64,000 nt of DNA from Erpobdella octoculata (taxonomy: Eukaryota > Annelida > Clitellata > Hirudinida > Erpobdellidae). The notes beneath the pieces are model-generated. The model saw nothing but the letters and a program-made list of their open reading frames with translations. It had not been told where the DNA came from and did no database searches. The position numbers and the translations under genes are program-made. The DNA is taken from assembly GCA_963978895.1 (NCBI GenBank), contig OZ022245.1:26139584-26203583 (forward strand). Reading direction: 5' to 3'. Shown here piece by piece: positions 48,822 through 59,372 of this stretch (position 1 is the first letter of the stretch; the number at the start of each line of letters is the position of its first letter).

Positions 48822-50046
48822 TTATGTTTTAAACTTTTTTATTTTTCCATCAGAAAATCTTTTGTTTTTATTATTTCCAAAAGTACTCACATAATTTTGA
48901 CCAAAACAGTTAAAAAGCGATTTCGAAATAAAATAAGTCAAATCATAATTGTTGAAACAAAAATTAGAATAAATAAACAGTGAATGTATATAGTCATTAA
49001 AACATCTTTCAGTAATTTTTTGAAAAAGCTTCATGTGATCTGATACCTCTAAAAAATTTTTGAATAATTCATCAGAGTTTTTTAGATTTTTGAAAACTTT
49101 GAAACAGTGAACAGAGACATTCCAGGCATATTCGGTTGGTTTTGTAAGGCCTCCAGGATCAATTTGTTCCACAAATTCCATCACTCTACTTCCACTTTCA
49201 TACTGCACACTATGATCAGTTCCAACAATGGACAATAAAGTTGTATAAGAAGTCACTTGACTTCACGAGAGACTACCGCAGTTAATGTTGTCTAAGAATT
49301 CTGACATCCTTTTCCACATTTATAGAGTTGATGAGCACTTCACGACATGAGTCACACTTAGTGACCCTGACTGTAGAACGAGCAATGGCTCCGCTGACAT
49401 AAAATATAACATTAGCATTGCTAACTGTTGGCTCCACATCAAGTTTTGGACTTGTTGAAATTACTGTTCGCTCAAAAGAATTAAGTTTTGAGACGCAGAG
49501 TCTTAAATAAGCCGAGTTGTTCAATCCTGTGCTGCCACTTATTTGTCTGATTATCTTGGACAGTGTTGTACAAGATGGCAAATATAAAACATCCTGTTCC
49601 AGTAGGACCTGATATGTAGTTGAACTTGATGCATTTAGTAAGTAAGCAAAAATCATCAACTGGGGTGAATAATGACGTTTGTATTCGTTCTTTCTCAACA
49701 ATCAAAACTGTTCTTTTATGAAACTTTGCTTGCGGCGCTCTTCACTGTCATCATCCAAACTGTCAATGTAGTTTTGAAGGTTGGTGATGGCGATGCCCAG
49801 ATGATTTATTGGAAAATGAGATTTGTTTTCTCACCAACTCTTAACAAGTGCCATCAAGTTTGGGAGCTGTGACATTTTTTCTAGACGACCCGGTAAAATT
49901 GTTTTATAAAAGAAAACTAGATTTTCTTCGACTAAAAGTATCTGAAATCCACTCGGTAGCTGCTTCTGTTAAAAGTTGATTTTTAATTTGCAAGGGAGTC
50001 AGTGATTTCACATCGTCTTCGGTCTCAAATATTTCATAAAGTTTCT
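48822..50046 (-). pseudogene. Broken P/THAP9-type transposase remainder
   Basis: Transposase-like pieces lie in changing frames. At about 49910-50046 is a helical EKLYEIFETEDDVKSL segment. Further on are LVFFYKTILPGRLEKM and NLMALVKSW, then, at 49282-49701, YKRHYSPQLMIFAYLLN (the typical R-Y-S-P-x-L segment) and GLNNSAYLRLCVSKLN. The frame then jumps straight to C-terminal VIFYVSGAIARS, CDSCREVLI and, at 48822-49256, GGLTKPTEYAWNVSVHCFKVF. The RNase-H-like catalytic middle is missing, consistent with internal deletion. Several frameshifts are visible. Confidence 0.85.
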
Positions 50047-50436
50047 CTAATCTTTCTGCTTCAAGCTGACGACTACCCAATCTTGATGCTGCTTTTGTGA
50101 AAACTCGGGTGTAGAAGGTGTTGATGTTAAGTAGGACGGCGCGTTGGGAAATATCGATGGGACAGCATTTTTGACGAGATATCTCTTGGCAAGCTTACTG
50201 CCGGAATGCTTTCGTCTATTATTGCTATCATGATGTTCAATGACAAAATCACATTCTCTGAAATGTATGGAACACAACTTGAAATTTTTAGACGGTTTAA
50301 AGTCTTCTCGAAGATTTGCTCGAATCCACTGTTCACGAAGTTCTGGGTCACGAGGAAATGAATGCAAAATAATCCCTTCATTACTATAACCATGATATCC
50401 ATTTCGACAACCGTAAGAACTGCATTTATTATGCAT
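50047..50436 (-). CDS. THAP-domain N-terminal ORF of the P-like transposase
   Basis: 129 codons from ATG. It is a C2CH THAP zinc finger with Cys5, Cys10, Cys55 and His58, the conserved Pro28 and Trp37 (FPRDPELREQW), CSIHF, and the AVPSIF box at residues 91-96. THAP domains bind the ends of P-type transposons. The ORF runs into a stop about 30 residues after the AVPSIF box, where a different frame continues transposase-like sequence (QLEAERLEKLYEIF). The stop therefore reflects a frameshift or an unrecognised intron. No downstream transposase activity is expected. Confidence 0.9.
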   Translation of the reverse strand: MHNKCSSYGCRNGYHGYSNEGIILHSFPRDPELREQWIRANLREDFKPSKNFKLCSIHFRECDFVIEHHDSNNRRKHSGSKLAKRYLVKNAVPSIFPNAPSYLTSTPSTPEFSQKQHQDWVVVSLKQKD

Positions 50437-51046
50437 TCTTCAATTTCAGTAAAAATAGATTATGTCCTGAAAATAGAATTTTAAGCAAACATGATAAAAA
50501 AGAACAATATATTAATTAATTTGTAAACAATACATTATTAATTTGTTTTTTTTTATTAAGATAAAGAAACCCCACAAAAGAGGTTCGGTCCGAAATTTAA
50601 CAATTTATTCCTATTCTAATTGCAACATAAAACTGAACAAATAAATCAAACATTGTAATTATTATCAATCTCAATTATGATCCACTTTTCGTTTAAAACG
50701 CTGTCTCCTAATTTAATAAGTCTAATCAGAAAGTTAGGGAAAATTAGTGCGTAGCGTACTATGTTGTTGAACACTAACTGAACAATTTATAGACAAAAAG
50801 TATACTAACTAGATATGGAAAAATAATTGTAATATTAATTAATTGAATAAATTTATTATAATATTTCGCAATTTTAACGAAGAAAAGAGACACAGCTACA
50901 CGATCGACACTAAACACAAAACTAAACAACCAAACACGTTACTGTACGATGCCGTATGCCTGCACACAGGTTGGCCAACTAGCGAAAGCACGCTGCTAGC
51001 CTGGCTGTATGCACGCATCTAGTGCATGCTTGTAAGTTTCTATAGC

Positions 51047-51116
51047 CAGCCTCCCGCCGTACACTTGTAGAAAAGTGGCTGTTAGTTGAATGTCCTGGTA
51101 TATCTAGGAGTCTATG
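51047..51116. repeat. Right terminal inverted repeat of the P-like element
   Basis: Starts cagcctcccgccgtac and ends ggtatatctaggagtctatg, the reverse complement of the left end with two mismatches in the outer 34 bp. Confidence 0.95.
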
Positions 51117-51917
51117 ATAGAACAGAGTAGTAAGACAAAAGAGAAAAGAAAATAATCAAATTAATTGGCACGAATAAATAAACAAATTAATGCCACAGCG
51201 ATACAAAAGTTTCAACAAGCGCCTGGAACAGATCAAAGACACAAATACTGGCACGCGTACGCACAGACAGGCATGCAAGCGTACACACAAATACACACAC
51301 ATACGCAGGTACGTGGAAGAAGAGAAGCGAAGAAGAGCCTGTGTTGCCTTTCATCCAAAAAACTTTCCTCAACAATCAGTGAGCACTGTAAAGGAATACA
51401 AATCAAACACTCCAGTGGAGAGAGAGAGAGAAAGATAGAAGAGTGAAAACAGAGGGGAAAAGAAAGAGATAAGAGCTAAAAAAGAGAGGAGTGACGTAAG
51501 AGCATGTGTGGAAAGGAGAGAAGGCAGGAGAGATGATGACGGAAGAGAGAGAGATAGAGAAACAGAAGGGCCTCTGATGAGTCATCAAAACATGCTATAA
51601 AAATTTTCAGCCATAACAAATTCTTGGGTTTCCAGCAGATTCTGAAAACAGTTCTAAGTAATCAAATAAACGATAGATCACGGCTGACAATGAAAAGGAC
51701 ATTAATGACTTTATTAAGTAACCACTCGGCATCATCATTATTAACAATTATTATTATTATCACAATTACGAATGAGCGATGCTCGAGGATAATTTCGGAT
51801 TTTTATAGACATTAATAATATGTCAAGGAAAGAAAGAAAGAGAGACAAAGCTAGCAACGTTTTATGTGAAATGGCTTAAAAGTGTTTATTAGAACAAACA
51901 CAGCTACGATAAGCCAT

Positions 51918-51960
51918 GAATGATGATGATGATGATGATCATAATCATCATCATCATCAT
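51918..51960. repeat. (GAT)n-(ATC)n small palindrome
   Basis: gatgatgatgatgatgat followed by cataatcatcatcatcatca, so the two halves are nearly reverse complements. Confidence 0.85.
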
Positions 51961-53219
51961 AATTCGATCATTGAAAGCTATTACTGGCCGGTAATGGTAA
52001 TAGCAGGTAGTAGAAGAAGTAGCTATGTATGTAGGTATAAGTGACATGAGATTGTCTGTGTCGTGTAGAGATTAGAGATGTTATGTTGGAGATAATTCTT
52101 ATAATTAGTAATTATTAAAACCCTAAAAATCATTAAATGCTTACAAATAAGTTAATTGGTGAGTAAATTATAGAAAGCAACTAATGGAATCTCAGAGTAT
52201 GAAAATGGGAAGCAATACCTATGTACTGTACATATATACACACATTTACATACAGAAATTAACAGTCATACAAGCTGACAAGTAGAGAAACAGAAAGACG
52301 AACAAATGGAGAAACCAAGAGACAGAGACAGAAAATAAATGGAAATTCCGACAGAAGAGAGAGAGAGAAAGAGAAAGAAAGAGAGCATACAAAAACACCT
52401 TGAAGAAATACATAAGTGAAAAATTTGTAAAAGAAACTCGAACGGCACCACGTTTCTTATCAATTTTCAATGGCTCCCTCTCTCTCCCTTTCCCTCTCTC
52501 TCCCTTTCCCTATCACTTCCTTTCCTTTCCCCCTCCTACAGCGCTGTAAGAACAACAACAACATTGTTCCAAACGAGTCTTTGTTCTGTCTACTGTTTCA
52601 ATTCGTTAGAATTCAACAATTCACTTTCATGCCACAACCTGATGAATGAGTGTGAATTGATACGCGCATTGAAGATCGATTCCATAGGCAGGTGTTAAGT
52701 GAGAAAAATAAGGTACAAAAAAACCTTTAAAATGGTTTCTTTTTGTACAGGACAGATAGCAAGCAAGCAATCAATCAACGAGAATTTGTGTTCCACGCCT
52801 TTTTAATGAATCATCTAGTGAGAAGAGAGAAGACATTGGTATCATTTCATTTCATATCATGCCCATATGGTGACGGCGTTTCAACTCCTTCTCGTAATAA
52901 ATAAATAAATATATATATAAATAAATAAAGCCAAAATGCGAGAAAATCCAGGTTATGTTACTAAGATAAAGAGTGGCTAGTGTGCAATAATTCAACAATG
53001 TGTTAACATTTAAAATAATAATACAATGCATGCCCCACAATCACACTGGTCCATTTCCAGGGGTCTTTGAGATAACAATTAACTTTTCTTTGTCAAAGAC
53101 ATCTCCATGGAAGCAATTAAACTCCAGGCTGATTTTGAAGAAAAAAATAACAAACAACCACCGACAAGCATGTAAGATAAAAAAAGAAGTAATATCTTGC
53201 AAAAATAATGTCATGAAAA

Positions 53220-53302
53220 GACGTAATGCAATGTAATTGTAATTGTATTGTCGATTACAATTTGTAATTGTATTGTATTGTCAATCACAATTTGTAATTG
53301 TA
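53220..53302. repeat. ATTGTAATTG-type repeats
   Basis: Repeated tgtaattgtattgtc(g/a)at(t/c)acaa words at a spacing of about 40 bp, partly self-complementary. Confidence 0.7.
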
Positions 53303-53474
53303 CATTCTTTACAGTGAAAGCTGTCCTAGAAAAGTAATTAGGTAAGAATCAGCAGCAGAAATAATAAGAATGAATAAAGCAGATAACCAGCTAGAGAGGC
53401 AATTTGAGGAACGGAAACTACCACGATGTCTTTTTACTATATTCATCTTCCCCCTCCCACCCTCCCTCCCTCCA

Positions 53475-53476
<2 letters not shown>

Positions 53477-53562
<86 letters not shown>
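53477..53562. repeat. (CT)n microsatellite
   Basis: About 43 uninterrupted CT units in VGLL4 intron 1. Confidence 0.96.
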
Positions 53563-53565
<3 letters not shown>

Positions 53566-53887
53566 CCAGATCTGTTTTTTCACTTGTATGTGTTGTAGAC
53601 TGTACATACATCAACCAAACACATGCCTCTGTGTAGATGAGAATCCTGGTTTTTTATTATTACACACACACACACACTCAATTTACTGTTGAGTCAACAA
53701 TGTTAAGAGTGCACATAATAATGATGATAATATAAAATTTATATTCTGAGTAATTTCTTCTACAAAAAAAGATTTAACGACGCATGCATGTGCCGTGACA
53801 AAAAAATCTATATATAACTTCATGATGTCACACCATGACAACACGCTAAGCCGATACGAAAAGACGCAAACAAACATTCCGACACAT

Positions 53888-54190
53888 AAGCACAGATACA
53901 TGAACACATACTCGACATATAAGCACAGATACATGAACACATACTCGACATATAAGCACAGATACATGAACACATACTCGACATATAAGCACAGATACAT
54001 GAACACATGCTCGACATATAAGCACAGATACATGAACACATACTCGACATATAAGCACAGATACAGGAACACATAAGCATAGATACAGGAACACATAAGC
54101 ACAGATACACGAACACATAAGCACAGATACACGAACACATAACCACAGATACAGGAACACATAAGCACAGATACAGGAACACATACATAC
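53888..54190. repeat. 33-bp minisatellite changing to a 22-bp minisatellite
   Basis: From 53888 to about 54060, five to six copies of a 33-bp unit (aagcacagatacatgaacac plus atactcgacatat). From about 54055 to 54190, six to seven copies of a 22-bp unit (cacagataca(g/c)gaacacataag) lacking the atactcgac block. All reading frames are open on the minus strand because of the periodicity; these are not genes. Confidence 0.93.
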
Positions 54191-54290
54191 ACGTACATAA
54201 AAAGCACATTTCCCGCGCGTTCATGACATCAATCCATTCGTGCCACCCAGCGAGATAAAAGAAGCATACAGATGCGATCATTCCATGTAG

Positions 54291-54321
<31 letters not shown>

Positions 54322-54336
54322 GAAGATGATGATGAT
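54291..54336. repeat. (GAT)n microsatellite
   Basis: Interrupted GAT run (one GGT, one GAA). Confidence 0.92.
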
Positions 54337-55883
54337 AAGGGATTTCTTCTCGCTACGAAAAAAAATGAATATTTTGATTCAAAAACATCTCTTGTAATAT
54401 CACACAATCTGTTTTCAATGTGTTTACAGACACGGCGGCGGTTAGTTAATCCACGGAAAAGCAAGCAAACACCAGGAATTCTTATGCTTCTACAACCAGC
54501 CAGTCCAAGAAACTTCTAGATAGAAATCACTGGACATTCTTGCCATTCCACTTATGCCACAGTTCGGACAGTAAAGTGAAGGACACTTCAGTGCAAACTT
54601 ATTAAGCACGTGACTGATGAAAGATTCTCAAGGAACTGAATAATCTTAGATGTCGTGCATTGCCTGCTACAATGCTGTATGTGTCACTCATTTTTATAAC
54701 AATTGGATCATGCATATGTTTATAACTATGCCTCTGTGAGTGTTCAATATGAAATGAAGACAGGGACATTAAAGGAGAGAAAGTAGAAGATATATATATA
54801 TATATAGAGAGAGTTTAAATAAAATATTTTAAACAGAAACTTAAAAAACTGAACTGGAGAAAACATGTTTCTTCTCTACCTCCAAATAATACCTAAACAG
54901 CATGCCTGATGAAGTTGGTTTTCTACACAGTAACAAGCGAGGTTTTGCAGGATAAATTAAAAAGAAAGCCACTAAGAAAAACACAAAATCTTCCAATAAA
55001 AAAAATAACAGAAGGAAGAATTTATGATTTCTATTTCTTTTCTTAACAGCTATAATAAACTGTTAGAACGATTAAAAGTTGTTAATAATGAGATAGAAGA
55101 GCTTTTACATTCATGATGGCCTCAAATTCTTCACATTCCTCATAGCTAAAAGCCAGAGAGAGAGAGAGAGAGAGAAATATAGCGAGAGAGAAAGAAAGAA
55201 AAGAGAGTACATAGAACCACATTGTAATATCATTGTTGGGATCAAAGAAGAAGATAATAGTAAAATAACTATAACCCTCATAAAACTGTGCAGCAGGTAT
55301 GGAAGAGAGAATGGATCTTACTTACCTACATTCTCTAACTGTCGTGAGCAACAGAGACATAGAGACATAATAACAAGAGACTATGATGATTCATTCAGGT
55401 ATATTTGAATGACTTTCTATTAGGCCGGCCGCCTTGAGAGAGTTAAATGTTAGAAAAGAAAAAAACAGGAACGCAAACATCTGGAAATCATTAATACAGT
55501 CATAAAAAAGCTGGAAAAAAACAACATACTTTTCTTTAAAAAAAAACTTTAACCAAAAAAATAAATAAAATAAAATAAATAATAGAGAAAACTTTTTGCA
55601 TAAAGAAGATCGTCTAAATAGATTCCGCTGAGTGGGAATATGAACTTTACGTCAGAACTCAATATAGCACACTATCGCAACAATTCATAGTTTACTGTGA
55701 ATAAGGCAGTTTGTTCAGCCACACGTAGTGTAGTATATCTATGTAGCAGTAAACTACCAACCTCTAGCAAGGTTTTGCAAAGATAAAATAAACGTGCATG
55801 ATGTATGATGTACCATGTATAATGTATACTAATAACCACTTTAGCTAAAAAAAAAAAAGCTAAGCTAAAGACTTGAAGCTTAC

Positions 55884-56053
55884 TGTGACTCTTTTTGACT
55901 ATCTGACGACGTCTCCATTTTTGTAAGAGCAGAGGGACTAGTGGAGCCGTTGCAAGACTGAACGCCGCCCTGTCTTTCCATCATAAGACGACGGTACTTG
56001 TTGAACTTTGTTGGATACTCAAATTGAAGCTGGTTGTCTTCGTGATTTTCCAT
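55884..56053 (-). CDS. VGLL4: VGLL4 coding exon 1
   Basis: 56 codons plus two bases, starting MENHEDNQLQFEYPTKF and ending SQKES. An in-frame TAA lies six bases before the ATG, so this is the true start. A polypyrimidine-rich stretch ending TTCTAG (56065-56066) just upstream looks like a 3' splice site, implying an upstream non-coding exon. The donor is GTAAGC. Its phase (two bases, CA) is completed by the single T of the next exon. Assignment to VGLL4 rests on phase, strand and position; YRRLMMERQ and the rest are not a motif I can match with certainty. Confidence 0.75.
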
Positions 56054-59000
56054 AATTTACTTTCCTAGAACAAGGTAGAACGACAAGGAGTTCATTTTAG
56101 CGAGCAGTCATAATACACCCTTAATTCAAAGTCGAGTCAACGTTCGACCAGGCTTTACAATAGGCCGTTAAATAAGGAAATAAATCTTATTAAAAAAAAT
56201 TTGTACAAAATGCAACACTAACCGATAACGAAAAACGCTGCAAAAAAAAGCTAAGTCCAATAAAAATCTTGACAACGGAACGAGAACAATAAAACAATCT
56301 CTGTGTTTTTATTTTAAACTGTTTAAATAAAAATAAATAAAAGTAAAAATCTGGCGAGACTAAGCCAATACCATCCGAAACTAAAATCCAACAAAGCCTT
56401 CAGACGCTCCTGAGAAATGCAGAGCATTATAAAGCCTCGCTAGGCTGTTTGTCTATAAACCCGACGTCCAATGGGAATAAAGTATGTCAAGAAAATAGGT
56501 CGAGGCAGTAGCGATTGGTGGAATCGCAAGCGCGTGCGTTATTCAAGCGATTTGAAATGTGGCCAATGTTGTGTAAATTGCTTTTCGTAAAAGTTCTGCT
56601 CTGGTTCTCCCGTATGGGAGCTAATTAAATAATTAAATAATTTATAAATGAAACTCGTGACGTGGGCATTCGTAACGTTTCTCTCAAGTGTTCAACGTCG
56701 CCGCGATCATGTTGACTATATTTTATTTGAGAAGTAAGCACTTCGCAGAGTACCTGACTCATCATAAACTTTATGACATAAAGGAAGTCAAGAGAATCGT
56801 GATAGCCTAGTTTTTAGTTACTTTTAACTCATACTTAGTCCAGTGGAAGTCCCATATTTGTGAGGTTTACTGAAATCTATGCATTGTTATAGATTAGCAA
56901 GAAACCTAATTTACTCAGACTTACTTACCCGCGTTCCTACGACTTCCGTAAAGTCTAAGATAGTTCGTGAAGGTTTTCGTTGCAAACTCGAGATTGTCAT
57001 TCGAAGATTGGAAAGTTACGATCGTTTGTCTCGAAATCTTAACAATGGCTTAGCAGCAGATCAACGTAAGCTATGCATATGCTATCCCTGGGGCTGGTTA
57101 GGAGTGGAATGTAGGAAGCAGATGTCGCGATATTGTCCCTTAGCGTAACAGCTCACACGTACGCATTCGTGCACACAACAAGTTTAACAATGGACGTAAA
57201 CTTCACCACACACACACACACATACACACACGGGAGCTGTCGAGGCATTCCATTTGCTATTTCTAATTATTCAAATTCTCAAGGTCCTAGAAGTACTCAC
57301 CTGTCCCAGTGTAATCTCGACCAAATTCCTCCGTTCTATAAAATTCTTAGAATTCCTTTCAGGGGGCGTAGAGAATACTGGCAAATTACAGATGGGAATA
57401 CTTACGAATACGGAAAATTTTATCTGTCTGAAAGTGGTGTAGTGACTTTTCTCGATCTTCGGAACATCTCATCTTATCAGAGCGAGTCATCAATTTCAAC
57501 GTCAAACGGAATTTCCACAAAAGTTATTCACTATTGACGAATATTAAAAAAGTTATTTTTTAAACTCTAATCGAGAAAATGTTGACCTAAAAATGTCACC
57601 AGACAGATAGATAAGGAGCAGATAGTTAAACAGACAAGGAAAGAATCTCGAGAACAAGTAGGCCTGTTGCTACTATCGACAATATATTGAAGATATATTG
57701 TAGTAACCAAATACGCAAGTATAGAACAAGGATTTAAAATTCCCTCCGCTTTTTTTATCGCCGCTACTCGAATTGTAAGAATATACATATATCTTTTTTT
57801 ATCAAATTATATGTTGTATATTGGGAGCTTTGTAATAGCTCTATCTTATCTACTCTCTTTCTCTCTCTCTCTCGTTCTCCTTAAGTCTCTTATCCCTTCT
57901 CCAACCATTTCACGGGCAATCGATGGTTTTGCCCTGTAAGTGTTGATTTTGTCATCCTAAGTGTTACTAAATTAGTCTCTCTTTATCGACGGATCTGCAG
58001 CAGATCTGTCAGCAATCTCTCGGAAATATATCGAATAATGGTTCAAAGGAATTGTATTTTGTCCTGATATAAACAACGTTTGGGTTCTGTGCTATTTACT
58101 CACAATAATATGTCTTAACGAATATCACAAATGTATCTGACACTTGAAAGAATGGCTGGTAAGTGCTCTAGTGTACATTGCACTTCGATAAATTTCGGGG
58201 AAAAGATCGTACAAAATGCACCGTAGAACAATCTGGTCATTCCGGACTTGAAGCATTCCTTCTGGTTTTGGCTTTCTTGACCCGGAGGAATTCTTTCGCG
58301 AGTCTTATCTCACACATTTGTATGTCAAGTGGCAAGTTGTGGCCCATCGCATAGCTCTGTGATCGATTGTGCCGGTAGTTCAACCTTTCAGAAAAAAGCC
58401 CTACAAAATCTCCGGTTATGAAGTGGAATAAATGTTTTTATTCGGAGTTTCTTGTCGACATTTCTACTTTACGGTAAACGATGTCCAAGCCCCGCGGTAA
58501 AGCCCTGTTGCTCATTTCTACAGTTCAGTCTCATTACATTCATTCGACTCAAATAACCTTAGTCTCTCTCTCTCTCTCTCAGATTTTACGCTGGTTCCCA
58601 CGAATAAGCCAAATAAGCTATTTATAAAAAGACACTCACAACTATCAAGTGTATCAGTCGTGGTTACAAGAGAAGCTTTACTGCTGAAAGTTTTATGAAA
58701 GTTTGTAAAATTTTAGGTTAAAAAAACGTCAACGGTGAACGTTTTATTATATAAAAATTTATCCCGAATTCTTAAAAGTTTACTTTCGGAGCTGGATGAG
58801 CAGAAATGGCTGTTGGTTTCCGGGACGACGGTCGCCGAACAAAAAAGTCTACCCAACCCCCCCTGCCCCATATATTTTTTTTATTCTCGTCCTTATCGAA
58901 TTATCGACATTCGAATGATGAACACAACAAGACTCTTGAGTTGTCTTGGGTCGTTCAGGAAGTTAATGTTTTTTGTCCGCGCTAAAGGTCAGTGGTACTG

Positions 59001-59204
59001 AGGAAGTTTCTGGAAAAAACCATTATGCACAAAACTGACAACTCTGAAAGTGGGGAGAAAGATGGAAAGAGAGGGGGATATGGAGATATGGAGAGTCAGT
59101 TATACCCAAACGAAATAAAGTTTAAAGTTATTGTCATTTCGATCGTTCAAATTGACTGTAAGAAGGACGTTAATTTATTTTTTTTACACACTTTTACTTA
59201 ACTT

Positions 59205-59372
59205 GACTTCTCTGTCTGTCTATCTGTCTGTCGTCAAATTTTGCAATCGATTTTAGACTAACTTCCCGATGAGCTAGAGACTTCAAAATTTAAACATAGC
59301 TCCGAACTAATTAATAAAATGCATTCTATCAAATTTTCGGATCGATTGGACAAAATTTAATTAAACAATTAT
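59205..59372 (-). repeat. Diverged relative of the dispersed repeat family, reverse orientation
   Basis: The stretch ctgtctgtctatctgtctgtc followed by tcaaattttgcaatcgattt and aacttcccgatga resembles the reverse complement of the VNTR-plus-ttgattgcaagatttgaaac part of copies A-C, including the order of blocks. It is clearly diverged. Confidence 0.5.

Larger units (their letters stand above)
48710..51116 (-). mobile_element. P-element/THAP-type DNA transposon, 2407 bp, inside VGLL4 intron 1
   Basis: The terminal inverted repeats are long: 48710-48769 (left) and 51047-51116 (right). The outer 34 bp (catagactcct...) differ at two positions, a variable middle follows, and the inner 16 bp (gtacggcgggaggctg) are identical. 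A perfect 7-bp direct repeat, atagaac, flanks it (48703-48709 and 51117-51123); canonical P elements make 8-bp duplications. Inside, on the minus strand, are an intact THAP-domain ORF followed by frameshifted pieces of a P/THAP9-type transposase lacking the catalytic middle. It is therefore a non-autonomous, decayed copy, in the same orientation as the host gene. Confidence 0.93.
47181..55883. other. VGLL4 intron 1
   Basis: 8.7-kb intron holding the P-like transposon (48710-51116), a (TC)n(GA)n palindrome (47599-47664), further GA runs (48615-48640, 51419-51432), a long CT run (53477-53562), a 33/22-bp minisatellite (53888-54190) and GAT runs (51918-51960, 54291-54336). I see no other host exon. 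Confidence 0.75.
44756..56053 (-). other. VGLL4: Vestigial-like 4 (TEAD cofactor) gene, coding span
   Basis: Four coding exons join in phase to 476 codons plus stop. The protein has three TDU motifs: VEDHFKRSLGSRY (about residues 179-191), VDDHFSKSLGGDVWKQMKS (391-409) and VDDHFAKALGDKWFEIKSE (424-442). VGLL4/Tgi proteins bind TEAD/Scalloped through TDUs in the nucleus and compete with YAP/Yorkie, limiting growth. Vertebrate VGLL4 (about 290 residues) has two TDUs. This protein is longer because of Ser-, Asn- and Gln-rich low-complexity stretches in the third exon. A PLNLT motif (122-126) resembles the PLALTK segment of the vertebrate N-terminal half. Intron 1 (8.7 kb) houses a P-like transposon. 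Confidence 0.93.

Noticed and set aside
53683..54464. Minus-strand frames of 174 and 214 codons, Cys/Tyr/Val-rich
   Set aside because: They arise from the 33/22-bp and GAT repeats; three overlapping frames are all open, which is expected for a repeat and not for a gene.
56879..57537. Two plus-strand open frames (89 and 134 codons) upstream of Vgll4
   Set aside because: No motif recognised; the second includes a CA-repeat-derived segment; there are no supporting signals.
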